Assembly: GCA_016288755.1 (NCBI GenBank)
Contig: JAEELE010000059.1
Span: 35,612 to 99,611 of the forward strand
Reading direction: 5' to 3'
Source: Oscillospiraceae bacterium
GTDB lineage: Bacteria > Bacillota > Clostridia > Oscillospirales > Ruminococcaceae
Length of the DNA stretch: 64,000 nt
A program made the translations under genes and the position numbers. Position 1 is the first letter of the stretch; each line of letters starts with the position of its first letter. Shown here piece after piece: positions 45,015 through 53,857 of this stretch. Under the pieces are notes generated by a model that did not search any database, was not told the origin of the DNA, and saw only the letters and a program-made list of their open reading frames with translations.

Positions 45015-46440
45015 GCTGAAGCCGATGCGGCTGCACATCTGGGGATGGTTCATCCTCTTTGTCGTGGTCGTGTTTGTGCTGCTGTGGGTCTGTCAGATTC
45101 TGTTTCTGCAGAATTTCTTCAACAACATGACCGCGGCGGAGGTCGTGCGCAAGGCGGAGACGATCCGGGAGGTATATCAGAGCGGGGACGAAAAGCAATA
45201 CCGCAGCGTCTGCGACGAGATCGCCGTGCAGAACAATGTCTGCATCACGATCTTTGACCCGCTGCAGCGCCCGCTGATCTACAGCCGCGACGTGCTCGGC
45301 GTCAGCTGCCTGATCCACGGCATGAACAACAAATCCCGCGAGATACTGAAGCTGCTGCGCGAGGACGAGGACGGCGAGTTCTGCGGGCGCTACACGAATC
45401 CGCACACCGGCACGGAGATTCTGATCTATGCCGGGGTGATCGGCGACCCTGCCTCGCCCGACGCCTATCTGCTGATGAATACGCCGCTGGTCCCCGTCTC
45501 GCTGACGGTCAATATTCTGCGGCGGCAGCTCATTATCATATCGGTGGTCCTGATTCTGGTCGCCTTTGCGATCTCCTTTGCCGTCTCCAAGCGGCTGGCA
45601 AAGCCGATCGTGCAGGTGACGAAGGAGGCGGAGCAGCTCGCGCACGGGCGCTACGACATCCAGTTCACCGGCGGCGGCTACGACGAGGCGAACCGCCTTG
45701 CCGAGACGCTGACCTACGCGAGCCGCGAGATCAACCGCGTCGACATGATGCAGCGCGACCTGATCGCCAATGCCTCGCACGATCTGCGCACGCCGCTGAC
45801 CATGCTCAAGGCGTATGCCGAGATGATCCGCGATCTCTCCGGCGACAACCCTGTCAAGCGCAACGAGCATCTGCAGGTCATCATCGAGGAGACCGACCGC
45901 CTGACCGCGCTCGTCAACGATATTCTCGACCTCTCGAAGCTCGAGAACGGCAAATTGCAGCTCCAGCGCTCGGAATTCGACATGGAGCAGCGCCTGACCG
46001 GCATCGTCGGGCGCTACCGCAGGCTCAGCGGGGTCTCGGGCTACGATTTTCACCTCGAGACGGACGGCGAAGCGCCGGTCTGCTGCGATGCCTCGAAGAT
46101 CGAGCAGGTCATCTGCAACCTGATCAACAACGCGATGAACTACACCGGCGAGGATAAGCAGATCTTCATCACGCAGCAGCATGTGCCCGAGGGCATCCGC
46201 ATTGCCGTGCGCGACACCGGCGAGGGCATGGATCAGGAGACGCTCTCGCGCATCTTTGACAAATACTACCGCAGCGAAAACTACAAGCGCGAGGTCGTCG
46301 GCACCGGGCTCGGGCTGTCGATCGTCAAGGCGGTGCTGCGGCTGCACGACTACGCCTTCGGTGTCGATTCGACCGTCGGCGTCGGCTCGACCTTCTGGTT
46401 TGTGATCCATCCGGAGCCCGCGGAAAAACCGGAGAGCTAA
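45004..46440 (+). CDS. Sensor histidine kinase
   Basis: This 478-residue protein has membrane helices near 11-33 and 170-190 bracketing an extracellular sensor of about 130 residues, a HAMP segment, the phospho-acceptor His in ASHDLRTPLTML and an ATPase domain with NLINNAMNYTG, DTGEGM and GTGLGLSIVK. It phosphorylates the preceding regulator. The start is taken as the TTG at 45004, overlapping the regulator gene; the ATG seven codons later is an alternative, since neither has a strong ribosome site. The extracellular sensor shows no domain I recognise. Confidence 0.92.
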   Translation: MKHKLKPMRLHIWGWFILFVVVVFVLLWVCQILFLQNFFNNMTAAEVVRKAETIREVYQSGDEKQYRSVCDEIAVQNNVCITIFDPLQRPLIYSRDVLGVSCLIHGMNNKSREILKLLREDEDGEFCGRYTNPHTGTEILIYAGVIGDPASPDAYLLMNTPLVPVSLTVNILRRQLIIISVVLILVAFAISFAVSKRLAKPIVQVTKEAEQLAHGRYDIQFTGGGYDEANRLAETLTYASREINRVDMMQRDLIANASHDLRTPLTMLKAYAEMIRDLSGDNPVKRNEHLQVIIEETDRLTALVNDILDLSKLENGKLQLQRSEFDMEQRLTGIVGRYRRLSGVSGYDFHLETDGEAPVCCDASKIEQVICNLINNAMNYTGEDKQIFITQQHVPEGIRIAVRDTGEGMDQETLSRIFDKYYRSENYKREVVGTGLGLSIVKAVLRLHDYAFGVDSTVGVGSTFWFVIHPEPAEKPES

Positions 46441-46507
46441 TTGACCATATCCTTCGCATTGCCGCATGATAATCTAGGTAATACTGTACAAATGTGAAAA
46501 TACAGGC

Positions 46508-46536
46508 TTGACAATTCGCGAAAAATCCTGTATAAT
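46508..46536 (+). promoter_or_regulatory. rpmH promoter
   Basis: TTGACA (46508-46513), 17-base spacer, TATAAT (46531-46536), full consensus, 86 bases before the rpmH start. Confidence 0.92.
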
Positions 46537-46622
46537 CTAACCTTGCAGGAGTATATCTGCCGCAGGCGGAATATGCCCGCAGCAGATTTCTATACGTTCA
46601 GAGAGAAAAGGAGTGACATACC

Positions 46623-46757
46623 GTGAAGAGAACATATCAGCCCAAGAAGCTGCACCGCAAGAAGGAGCACGGCTTCCGCAAGCGCATGGCTAGCACCAAC
46701 GGGCGCAAGGTTCTGGCTCGGCGCCGCGCAAAGGGCCGCGCAAGACTGACCTACTGA
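46623..46757 (+). CDS. rpmH: 50S ribosomal protein L34
   Basis: This 44-residue basic protein begins [20 protein letters not shown] and ends [12 protein letters not shown], the unmistakable L34 pattern, and is full length. The start is a GTG at 46623 with AAGGAGTG upstream. It opens the conserved rpmH-rnpA-yidD-yidC block. In most Firmicutes it lies next to dnaA; here about 16 kb of other genes separate the two. Confidence 0.97.
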   Translation: MKRTYQPKKLHRKKEHGFRKRMASTNGRKVLARRRAKGRARLTY

Positions 46758-46770
46758 TCTAACGCCAGTG

Positions 46771-46806
46771 AAGGACCACAATGCGCTGCTTTGTGGTCCT
46801 TTTCTA
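46771..46806 (+). terminator. Terminator or attenuator between rpmH and rnpA
   Basis: AAGGACCACAA (46771-46781) pairs with TTGTGGTCCTT (46791-46801), followed by TTCT. It would lower rnpA expression relative to the abundant L34, with partial readthrough. Confidence 0.8.
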
Positions 46807-46823
46807 TTAGGGAGGGCAAGGAC

Positions 46824-47228
46824 ATGCTGTTTACGCTGACGCTGAACCGGAATGCCGATTTTCAGCGGCTCTACCGCAAGGGCGCCTTCTGTTCGCTCGG
46901 CGCGGCACTGCTCTATGCGGTCCCCAATTCCCTGCCCTATAACCGGCTCGGCATCACGGCGGGAAAAAAGGTCGGCAATGCCGTCATGCGCAACCGTGCC
47001 AAGCGGATCATCCGCGCTGCCTATACCGAGGCAGAGCCGCTGCTCCCGGTCGGGCTTGACCTTGTCATCGTCGCGCGGAGCTCGCTCCCTGCGCAGAAAT
47101 CGACGGTGCTCCGGAAGGCGCTCTGCGAAAAGGGCAGACGCCACCTCGAGGCGGTCGGGCGCGGCGAGATCACCGGCGGCAGAGACGCACGCCCGCAGAA
47201 GACCGGCAGTGCCGCGAAAAAGGCATGA
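46824..47228 (+). CDS. rnpA: Ribonuclease P protein component
   Basis: This 134-residue basic protein has the RNase P fold: [10 protein letters not shown] near the start and the RNR motif in [17 protein letters not shown]. It binds the RNase P RNA and helps process tRNA 5' ends. The ATG at 46824 has GGGAGGG upstream; a longer frame begins inside the preceding hairpin and is not used. The C-terminal 20 residues are a basic, low-complexity extension. Confidence 0.96.
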   Translation: MLFTLTLNRNADFQRLYRKGAFCSLGAALLYAVPNSLPYNRLGITAGKKVGNAVMRNRAKRIIRAAYTEAEPLLPVGLDLVIVARSSLPAQKSTVLRKALCEKGRRHLEAVGRGEITGGRDARPQKTGSAAKKA

Positions 47229-47232
47229 TATC

Positions 47233-47607
47233 ATGCTGAAGGCTGGCATCCGGTTTTATCAAAAGCACATATCTCCGCATTTTCCGGCAGTCTGCCGCTA
47301 TCGCCCGAGCTGCTCGCATTATATGCTCGGCGCGATCGAACGCTTCGGGCCGATCCGCGGCACATGGCTCGGCACGCTCCGGATCCTGCGGTGCAACCCC
47401 TTCTCAGAAGGGGGATGGGACCCCGTTCCGCTGAAATTTGATCCGCTCGGGCGGCATCGGATCCATCAGCCCGACCCGCTCTTTCCGGCACAGCTGCTCG
47501 CAGACAGGCTCGGGCTCACGCTCGTCCCGCACGACCGCTACCGGCACGGGCGACCCATCGGGGATTCCCAATCGACGAACGGAGGAAATTCAGATTGTTC
47601 AACCTAA
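47233..47607 (+). CDS. yidD: Membrane protein insertion efficiency factor YidD
   Basis: Residues 1-70 are the YidD domain: [51 protein letters not shown], with the three conserved Cys. YidD sits at the inner membrane and aids Sec/YidC insertion. At 124 residues it is longer than the usual 70-85; the last 40 residues ([16 protein letters not shown]) are an uncommon extension. It starts 5 bases after rnpA and overlaps the yidC start by 13 bases. Confidence 0.92.
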   Translation: MLKAGIRFYQKHISPHFPAVCRYRPSCSHYMLGAIERFGPIRGTWLGTLRILRCNPFSEGGWDPVPLKFDPLGRHRIHQPDPLFPAQLLADRLGLTLVPHDRYRHGRPIGDSQSTNGGNSDCST

Positions 47608-48740
47608 TTGCGATCCCGTTTGGCTGGATCATGCGCATGATCTATCAGGTCGTGCACAGCTACGGCATCTCGATCCTGCTGTTTACCATCGTCATCAAGA
47701 TTCTGACCCTGCCCGGCACCTATAAAACACAGGTCAATTCGGCGCGCATGGGTCTGATCGGCGACCGGCTCGCCAAGATCAAAAAGGCATTCCCGAATAA
47801 CCCGACGCGCCAGCAGGAGGAGCAGCAGAAGCTCTATAACGAGGAGGGCATCAACCCGAGCTCGGGCTGCCTGACCAATCTGATCACGCTGTTCATCATT
47901 TTCCCGGTCTACCGCGTGGTCATGCAGCCGCTGACCTACATCCTCCGCATTTCTTCAGATACGCTCGAAAAGGCAAAAACGCTCTTGATTGACTTCATGA
48001 ACAATCAGGGCATTGAGAAGGCAGAGCGCACGGTCGCTGCCAGACCGGAGCTGATGCTGCTCAAATACGGCAAATCCAATCCCGAGATCTTTTCCACGCT
48101 GGAGGGCTTCACCGACCAGATCGCAGACTTCAAGAACAATTTCCTCGGCTTCGATCTCGCGGGCGTTCCCTCTATGCACCCGGACGGCGGGTGGAGCTTC
48201 ACGGCACTCATGCTCGTGCTGCTACCGATCCTCTCCGCGGTCGCAAACCTCGCGCTGACCCTGATCACCCAGCGCCACAACAAGGCGATGAATCCGGGCG
48301 GTCAGCAGATGACCGGCGCAATGAACATGATGCTCTATCTGTCCCCGCTCATGACCATCTGGATCGGTATGTCCGTTCCGGCAGGTCTGTCCTTCTACTG
48401 GATGTGCAACTCGATCCTCAGCCTCGCGGTCACGCTGCTGCTTTATAAGTATCTCAGCGGCGAGCGCCTGCAGAAGATCAACGAGAAGGAAAAGGCAAAG
48501 CAGATCGCAAAGGGTCCGACATGGATGCAGCGCATGATGGAGCAGTCTGCGCAGATGCAGGCGGAGCAGAACGGCACGATCCGCCGCGACGGCAACCGCA
48601 CCAGCTATTCCGACGGGGACGACGGCATGTCCCGCAGGGAGCGCAGTGAATATGAACGCAAGCTGATCGAAGCAGCCCGCAGACGTGTTGCCGAAAAATA
48701 CGGCGACCCGATCCCCGGAGACGAAGATCAGGATGCATAA
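47595..48740 (+). CDS. yidC: Membrane protein insertase YidC (Oxa1 family)
   Basis: This 381-residue protein starts at a TTG at 47595, nine bases from GGAGG and inside yidD. Segments [31 protein letters not shown], and later helices near 190-215 and 250-290 form the Oxa1-type core with the conserved Arg and [17 protein letters not shown] loop. It inserts proteins into the membrane alone or with SecYEG. Gram-positive YidC proteins usually carry an N-terminal lipoprotein signal; this one starts directly with the first helix. Confidence 0.95.
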   Translation: MFNLIAIPFGWIMRMIYQVVHSYGISILLFTIVIKILTLPGTYKTQVNSARMGLIGDRLAKIKKAFPNNPTRQQEEQQKLYNEEGINPSSGCLTNLITLFIIFPVYRVVMQPLTYILRISSDTLEKAKTLLIDFMNNQGIEKAERTVAARPELMLLKYGKSNPEIFSTLEGFTDQIADFKNNFLGFDLAGVPSMHPDGGWSFTALMLVLLPILSAVANLALTLITQRHNKAMNPGGQQMTGAMNMMLYLSPLMTIWIGMSVPAGLSFYWMCNSILSLAVTLLLYKYLSGERLQKINEKEKAKQIAKGPTWMQRMMEQSAQMQAEQNGTIRRDGNRTSYSDGDDGMSRRERSEYERKLIEAARRRVAEKYGDPIPGDEDQDA

Positions 48741-48784
48741 AACCGCAGTATGCGGCGACGATACATGAAGGGAGATTGAAACTG

Positions 48785-49795
48785 ATGACAGAGATTTTCA
48801 CCGCTGCAACGCTGGAAGAAGCGAAGCAGAAGGCTGCTGATGCCTTCGGCGCACCGCTTTCCGAGATCAGCTTCCGCGTGCTTGAGGAGCCCAAGCGCGG
48901 GCTTCTGAGCGTGTTCAGCAAGTCGACGGAATACCGCGTGGAGGCAAGCTATGAGCCTGCACCCGCCGCGGAGGAGCCCGCTGAGTCAGCCGAGATCGAA
49001 GAGACCGCAGCCGGCAGCGAGCCGGTCACAGAAGCACCGGCAGAGGAGATCGCCGATGAGGAGGACGCGCCTGCCGAGTTCGATCAGGCAGTCGCCCTCG
49101 AAAAGATGCAGCTTGCACTGGAGTATCTCAACAAGGTGCTTGCCGAATTTGCACCCGGCTCGACCGCGGAGGGCACCCTCGGCAACGGCATCGAGATCAC
49201 GCTGCTCGGCGACAGCGCCGGCGCACTGATCGGCAGACGCGGCGATACGCTCGACGCACTGCAGTATCTGACCTCGATGGTCGCCAACCGCGGCGACCGC
49301 GAGTACATCCGCGTGACACTCGATGCGAGCGGCTACCGCGACAAGCGCCGCAAGGCACTGCAGGAGCTCGCACAGCGCATCAGCCGCAATGTCCTGCGCT
49401 CCGGCAAGGCAGTCGCACTTGAGCCGATGAACCCCTACGAGCGCCGCATCATTCACTCGACCGTCACTGAGATCGAGGGCGTGACCTCCTACTCGACCGG
49501 CGAGGAGCCCTACCGCAAGGTCATCATCTCGCTTGAGGGCGCACCAAAGACCGACAAGCCCGTCCGTGCAGGCTCCAAGCCCTTCCGCGACCGTTCCGAG
49601 CGCGGCGGCAGGGGCGGACGCGACCGTTCCGACCGCAGAGGCGGCGGGAGAGGCGGCAGAGGCGGACGTGACCGCCGTCCGAGCGGCGAGGGCCCGAGAA
49701 AGCTCGACCTCTCGACCAGCTTCGAGAAGGACTACAGAAAGCCGAAGCCCGAGGATGCCATCAACGCAGGCGTCTACGGCAAAATTGATATCTGA
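48785..49795 (+). CDS. jag: RNA-binding protein Jag/KhpB
   Basis: The ATG at 48785 is preferred over an upstream TTG because GGGAG lies ten bases before it. The 336-residue protein has a Jag-N domain (residues 1-55, AATLEEAKQKAADAFG), an acidic Glu/Ala linker, a KH domain with GAPIGRRGDTL-type loop seen as ALIGRRGDTLDALQYL, an R3H domain with PMNPYERRIIHSTV, and an Arg/Gly-rich tail with repeated RGGR. Jag/KhpB works with KhpA in RNA binding and cell-wall/division control. The RGG tail is an unusual extra RNA-binding element. Confidence 0.95.
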   Translation: MTEIFTAATLEEAKQKAADAFGAPLSEISFRVLEEPKRGLLSVFSKSTEYRVEASYEPAPAAEEPAESAEIEETAAGSEPVTEAPAEEIADEEDAPAEFDQAVALEKMQLALEYLNKVLAEFAPGSTAEGTLGNGIEITLLGDSAGALIGRRGDTLDALQYLTSMVANRGDREYIRVTLDASGYRDKRRKALQELAQRISRNVLRSGKAVALEPMNPYERRIIHSTVTEIEGVTSYSTGEEPYRKVIISLEGAPKTDKPVRAGSKPFRDRSERGGRGGRDRSDRRGGGRGGRGGRDRRPSGEGPRKLDLSTSFEKDYRKPKPEDAINAGVYGKIDI

Positions 49796-49801
49796 CGGTG
49801 T

Positions 49802-49833
49802 GAGGGCGGCTGTGGAGTCGCCCTCTTTTTCTT
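49802..49833 (+). terminator. Terminator after jag
   Basis: GAGGGCG (49802-49808) pairs with CGCCCTC (49819-49825), followed by TTTTTCTT. It separates jag from mnmE by only 13 bases, so some readthrough is probably needed for mnmE unless another promoter lies inside jag. Confidence 0.82.
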
Positions 49834-49846
49834 GGGGGTACCGCGT

Positions 49847-51193
49847 ATGGAAACTGTTGCTGCAATCTCGACACCGAATGCGCCGGGCGGCATCGCGATG
49901 ATCCGCATTTCCGGCGACCGCGCGATCGAAATTGCTGACCGCACCGTGCAGCGTGCAGACGGGAAACCGGTCACCGCGCTCGGCGGCTATCGCTGCGCCT
50001 ACGGCTATGTCAGCGAAAACGGCACCCGGCTCGACGACGTGATCGTGACGGTCTTCCGCGCGCCGCACAGCTTCACCGGCGAGGACACCGCCGAGATCAC
50101 CTGTCACGGCGGGCTCTATGTCACCCGGCAGATTCTGCGGATCGTCCTGCAGAACGGCGCCGTTCCGGCGGGTCCGGGGGAGTTCACCAAGCGCGCGTTC
50201 TTCAACGGCAAAATTTCGCTGACACAGGCAGAGGCGGTCATGGATGTGATCGAGGCGGAGGGGGCGCAGTCGCTGCGGCAGGCAAACCTCGCACGAGAGG
50301 GGCGGCTCGGCACCGAAATGAAGCAGATCTCTGACGCGCTGGTCGCGATTATGTCCGCGCTTGCCTACTGGCTCGACGACGCAGAGGAATTTCCGCCGGA
50401 GCTCGAAACTTACGCATTGACTGCAAAAATCGAAGCGCTGCAAAGCCGGCTTCAGGCGCTCGAGAAAAGCTACGACAGCGGCAGAATGCTGCGCGCGGGC
50501 ATCCGCACCGCACTGCTCGGGCTGCCGAATGCGGGCAAATCATCCGTGATGAACTGGCTCTGCGGCGAGCAGCGCAGCATCGTGACGGAGATTCCGGGCA
50601 CGACGCGTGATATTGTCCGTGAACAGGTGAAAATCGACGAATTTACGTTGGTTTTGTCTGATACCGCGGGCATCCGTCAGAGCGGCGACGTGATCGAGGA
50701 GATCGGTGTCGGGCAGGCGATGCACGAGGCGGAAAACGCTGATCTCGTGCTCTATGTGATTGACGCGGCAGTCGGCGTGACTGCGCAGGACCGCGAGCTG
50801 CTCGGCAGTCTGACCGGACAGCCGGTGCTTGTGCTGTGGAACAAAACCGACCTGACCGACGCGCAGCCGCCCGCACTCCCGCATAAATGCTTGCAGATTG
50901 CCGCTAAATCAGAACCTTCGTTCGATGTGGTTGCCGTAGCACTGCGGGAGCTCTTTGGCACGGCTTCGCGCACCGACACGCCTTGCATCATGAACGAGCG
51001 GCAGGCAGCGCTGATCCGGCGTGCATCGCAGTCGCTCACCGACGCGCTCGGCTTGCTGCAAAGCGATTCGCCGCTCGATCTGCTGCTGTTCACGCTCGAA
51101 TCTGCGGCGAATGCGCTGCGGGAGATCGACGGCGAGCAGGTGTCGGAGAATGTGATAAACGGCGTATTTACGCGCTTTTGCGTCGGCAAATGA
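49847..51193 (+). CDS. mnmE: tRNA modification GTPase MnmE
   Basis: This 448-residue protein begins METVAAISTP, with an N-terminal tetrahydrofolate-binding domain, a helical domain, and an inserted GTPase: G1 GLPNAGKSS, DTAG in LSDTAGIRQ, and NKTD. It ends with the catalytic FTRFCVGK, the family signature usually written CIGK. With MnmG it adds the carboxymethylaminomethyl group to wobble uridines. The ATG at 49847 has GGGGG upstream; an earlier in-frame TTG is not supported. Confidence 0.97.
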   Translation: METVAAISTPNAPGGIAMIRISGDRAIEIADRTVQRADGKPVTALGGYRCAYGYVSENGTRLDDVIVTVFRAPHSFTGEDTAEITCHGGLYVTRQILRIVLQNGAVPAGPGEFTKRAFFNGKISLTQAEAVMDVIEAEGAQSLRQANLAREGRLGTEMKQISDALVAIMSALAYWLDDAEEFPPELETYALTAKIEALQSRLQALEKSYDSGRMLRAGIRTALLGLPNAGKSSVMNWLCGEQRSIVTEIPGTTRDIVREQVKIDEFTLVLSDTAGIRQSGDVIEEIGVGQAMHEAENADLVLYVIDAAVGVTAQDRELLGSLTGQPVLVLWNKTDLTDAQPPALPHKCLQIAAKSEPSFDVVAVALRELFGTASRTDTPCIMNERQAALIRRASQSLTDALGLLQSDSPLDLLLFTLESAANALREIDGEQVSENVINGVFTRFCVGK

Positions 51194-51210
51194 CGGGAAC
51201 AGACAGAAAA

Positions 51211-51226
51211 TGTTCCACGTGGAACA
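51211..51226. other. parS centromere-like site 1
   Basis: TGTTCCACGTGGAACA, a perfect 16-bp palindrome that differs from the Bacillus parS consensus (TGTTNCACGTGAAACA) at one position. It sits between mnmE and the mnmG ribosome site. Identical copies are at 53823, 56067 and 56103. Confidence 0.9.
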
Positions 51227-51237
51227 TCGGAGGAGCT

Positions 51238-53118
51238 ATGGAAACACTCGGAAAATTTGACGTCGCGGTCATCGGCGCCGGACATGCCGGTATCGAAGCG
51301 GCAGTCGCTTCGGCGCGCCGCGGCTGTAAAACTGCGCTGTTCACGATCTCGCTCGATCAGATCGGCAATATGCCGTGCAATCCGGCGATCGGCGGCAGTG
51401 CGAAGGGGCATCTCGTCCGTGAGATCGACGCGCTCGGCGGCGTCATGGGCATCGCCGCGGACGCCTGCTGCATGCAGATGCGGATGCTGAATCAGAGCAA
51501 GGGCGCGTCCGTGCACAGCCCCCGCGCGCAGGAGGATCGGCAGGAATACCACCGCTACATGAAGTCGCTCTGCGAGAAAACCGAGAATCTCTTTGTGATA
51601 CAGGCGGAGATTGCTGATATTTTGCTCGATGACAACGGCGCGGTCTGCGGGGTCGTCGACGCATTCGGCGGGAAATATGACTGCCGCGCCGCAGTGATCT
51701 GCGCCGGAACCTTCCTGAACGGTCGGGTCTATATCGGAAAGCGCTCGCGGGAAAGCGGCCCGGATTCCTGTTTACCTGCCCGGCTTCTGTCAGAGGCGCT
51801 GTCCGTCCACGGTGTACAGCTTCGGCGTTTCAAGACCGGTACGCCGTGCCGCGTGCACAGCAGAAGCATCGACTATTCCCAGTTGACCCCGCAGCACGGA
51901 GACGTAGATTCGGTTTCATTTTCGTTCACCAATCCGCGCGGTTTTGTCCGAAACGACGCGGTTTGCTACATTGCGCAGACCAACAGCGAGACCCATGCGG
52001 TCATTCGCAGCAATCTCGGTGAATCGCCGCTCTACGGCGGATTGATCCACGGCGTCGGGCCGCGCTACTGTCCGTCTATCGAGGACAAGGTCGTGCGGTT
52101 TCAGGAGCGTGAGCGCCATCAGATTTTTGTCGAGCCGACGGGAAGATTCACTGATGAGATGTATCTCGGCGGGTTCAGCACGTCGCTGCCCGAGCATGTT
52201 CAGCTCGAAATGCTGCGCACGGTCAGTGGCTTTGCGCGCATCGAGATCATGCGCCCGGCATACGCGATCGAATACGACTGCATCAACCCGATCTGTCTGC
52301 GGCACTCGCTCGGTTTTCGCAATATCGCGGGGCTTTATTCCGCCGGGCAGTTCAACGGCACATCCGGCTACGAGGAGGCAGCCGCTCAGGGTCTGATCGC
52401 CGGAATCAACGCATCTGCTTATGTTCTCGGCGAAGAACCGCTTGAGCTCTCCCGCGCGAGCTCCTATATCGGCACGCTGATCGACGATCTCGTCACGAAG
52501 GGCACGGATGACCCCTATCGCATGATGACCGCTCGCAGCGAATACCGTCTGTCGCTGCGGCATTCCAACGCTGATGCGCGTCTGACGCCGATCGGTCGGA
52601 AATACCGGCTGATCCGTGATGGGCGGTGGGCTGATTTTTCCCGTAAAACCGAGGAAATCGCGCAGGGCACCGATCAGATTCGCCGCACTGTCATACGTCC
52701 GTGCGAAGCGGTCAATGCTGTGCTCGAATCCGCCGGTACTGCTCCGATTTCTCAGCCTGTCCATGCCGACAGCCTGCTGCGCCGACCGCAGATCGGTTGG
52801 GAGCATCTGGTACAGCTTGGTGCAGTTTCGCCGGATTCCGACCCCGATATCGCGGAGGAGATCACGCTGCAGATCAAATACGAGCAGTACATTTCCCGTC
52901 AGAATCAGCAAAACGCGCATTATCAGCAGCTGAGCCGGATCCGGCTGCCTGAGACGGTCGATTATCACAGGATTCATGGGCTCTCGTCCGAGGCGGTCGA
53001 GAAGCTGACAAAAGCGAAACCCGAAAATCTGGAGCAGGCTGCGCGGATTTCCGGAATCTCGCCCGCGGATATCGCGATTATCATTACATGGCTGAAGGCA
53101 GGTGGCGCAAATGGCTGA
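51238..53118 (+). CDS. mnmG: tRNA modification enzyme MnmG
   Basis: This 626-residue protein is full length for MnmG/GidA. It has the FAD-binding VIGAGHAGIEAA at the start, the conserved NMPCNPAIGGSAKGHLVREIDALGG stretch (two Cys further on at CMQM), and C-terminal PMNTIPEA-like helices seen here as the IHGLSSEAVEKLTK region. It uses FAD and methylenetetrahydrofolate with MnmE to modify tRNA wobble uridines. The ATG at 51238 has GGAGG; the longer frame would read through parS. Confidence 0.97.
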   Translation: METLGKFDVAVIGAGHAGIEAAVASARRGCKTALFTISLDQIGNMPCNPAIGGSAKGHLVREIDALGGVMGIAADACCMQMRMLNQSKGASVHSPRAQEDRQEYHRYMKSLCEKTENLFVIQAEIADILLDDNGAVCGVVDAFGGKYDCRAAVICAGTFLNGRVYIGKRSRESGPDSCLPARLLSEALSVHGVQLRRFKTGTPCRVHSRSIDYSQLTPQHGDVDSVSFSFTNPRGFVRNDAVCYIAQTNSETHAVIRSNLGESPLYGGLIHGVGPRYCPSIEDKVVRFQERERHQIFVEPTGRFTDEMYLGGFSTSLPEHVQLEMLRTVSGFARIEIMRPAYAIEYDCINPICLRHSLGFRNIAGLYSAGQFNGTSGYEEAAAQGLIAGINASAYVLGEEPLELSRASSYIGTLIDDLVTKGTDDPYRMMTARSEYRLSLRHSNADARLTPIGRKYRLIRDGRWADFSRKTEEIAQGTDQIRRTVIRPCEAVNAVLESAGTAPISQPVHADSLLRRPQIGWEHLVQLGAVSPDSDPDIAEEITLQIKYEQYISRQNQQNAHYQQLSRIRLPETVDYHRIHGLSSEAVEKLTKAKPENLEQAARISGISPADIAIIITWLKAGGANG

Positions 53119-53821
53119 AAATCCGTCCTTTTCAGAGTGCGAGGAGCTGTTTCGCAAGTACGAAATCCCGCTCACTGAGGATCAATACCGGAAGTTTTGC
53201 CGATATGCGGACATGATGGTCGATGAAAAACGGCATCAGAATATCACTGCGATTCGCGAGCAGCGGGAGATTTGGGTGCGTCATTTTCTCGATTCTGCGT
53301 ACATTTCGTTGTATATGCCGCAGTTCGGAAGGCTGCTTGACATCGGGACAGGCGGCGGGATTCCCGGGATTCCGCTTGCGATTCTGAACCCGGAATATGA
53401 AGTGACGCTGCTGGACAGTGAAATCAATAAGATTCGCTTTTGTCAGGAGGTCGTCTTTGAATTGGGGCTCAACTGTACGCCGGTTTCCACCCGCGCTGAG
53501 GAGTATTCACGACTGCTGCCTGTCAGGGAGTCGTTCGATATTGTTACCTCTCGCGCGATGGCGTCCGGGAGCATGCTTCTGGAGCTTTCGCTGCCGTTTG
53601 TCAAGCGGAAAGGGCTCTTTCTGGCGCTGAAGGGCAGGAATTTTGACGAGGAGCGGGAGGCGATCGAGCGTGTTTCCCCGCTTCTTGGCGGCTCAAAGCC
53701 TGATTTTGTGCATTATGAGATCGAGGGAGAGGAGAAAAATCTCGTTCTGATTGATAAACCGGATCTGACGCCGTTCAGTTATCCACGCAGATTCGCGAAA
53801 ATCAAACGGAAACCGCTTTGA
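53111..53821 (+). CDS. rsmG: 16S rRNA (guanine527-N7)-methyltransferase
   Basis: This 236-residue protein has the RsmG pattern: NITAIREQREIWVRHFLDS, the SAM site LLDIGTGGGIPGIPLAI, the DSEINKI acidic loop, TSRAMA and LKGRN. It methylates G527 of 16S rRNA. The ATG at 53111 overlaps the mnmG stop by eight bases and has AGGTGG upstream; a GTG three codons earlier is possible. Its stop codon lies two bases before parS site 2. Confidence 0.96.
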   Translation: MAENPSFSECEELFRKYEIPLTEDQYRKFCRYADMMVDEKRHQNITAIREQREIWVRHFLDSAYISLYMPQFGRLLDIGTGGGIPGIPLAILNPEYEVTLLDSEINKIRFCQEVVFELGLNCTPVSTRAEEYSRLLPVRESFDIVTSRAMASGSMLLELSLPFVKRKGLFLALKGRNFDEEREAIERVSPLLGGSKPDFVHYEIEGEEKNLVLIDKPDLTPFSYPRRFAKIKRKPL

Positions 53822-53822
53822 A

Positions 53823-53838
53823 TGTTCCACGTGGAACA
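53823..53838. other. parS centromere-like site 2
   Basis: Exact copy of TGTTCCACGTGGAACA, directly after the rsmG stop. If translated it gives MFHVEH, a well-known spurious N-terminus, so the next gene is not started there. Confidence 0.9.
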
Positions 53839-53857
53839 TTCAGGGAAAGGATTGAAA

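Noticed and set aside
53822..53857. Start of the LCP-like gene at MFHVEH
   Set aside because: That N-terminus is the translation of parS site 2; the ATG at 53858 has its own ribosome site.
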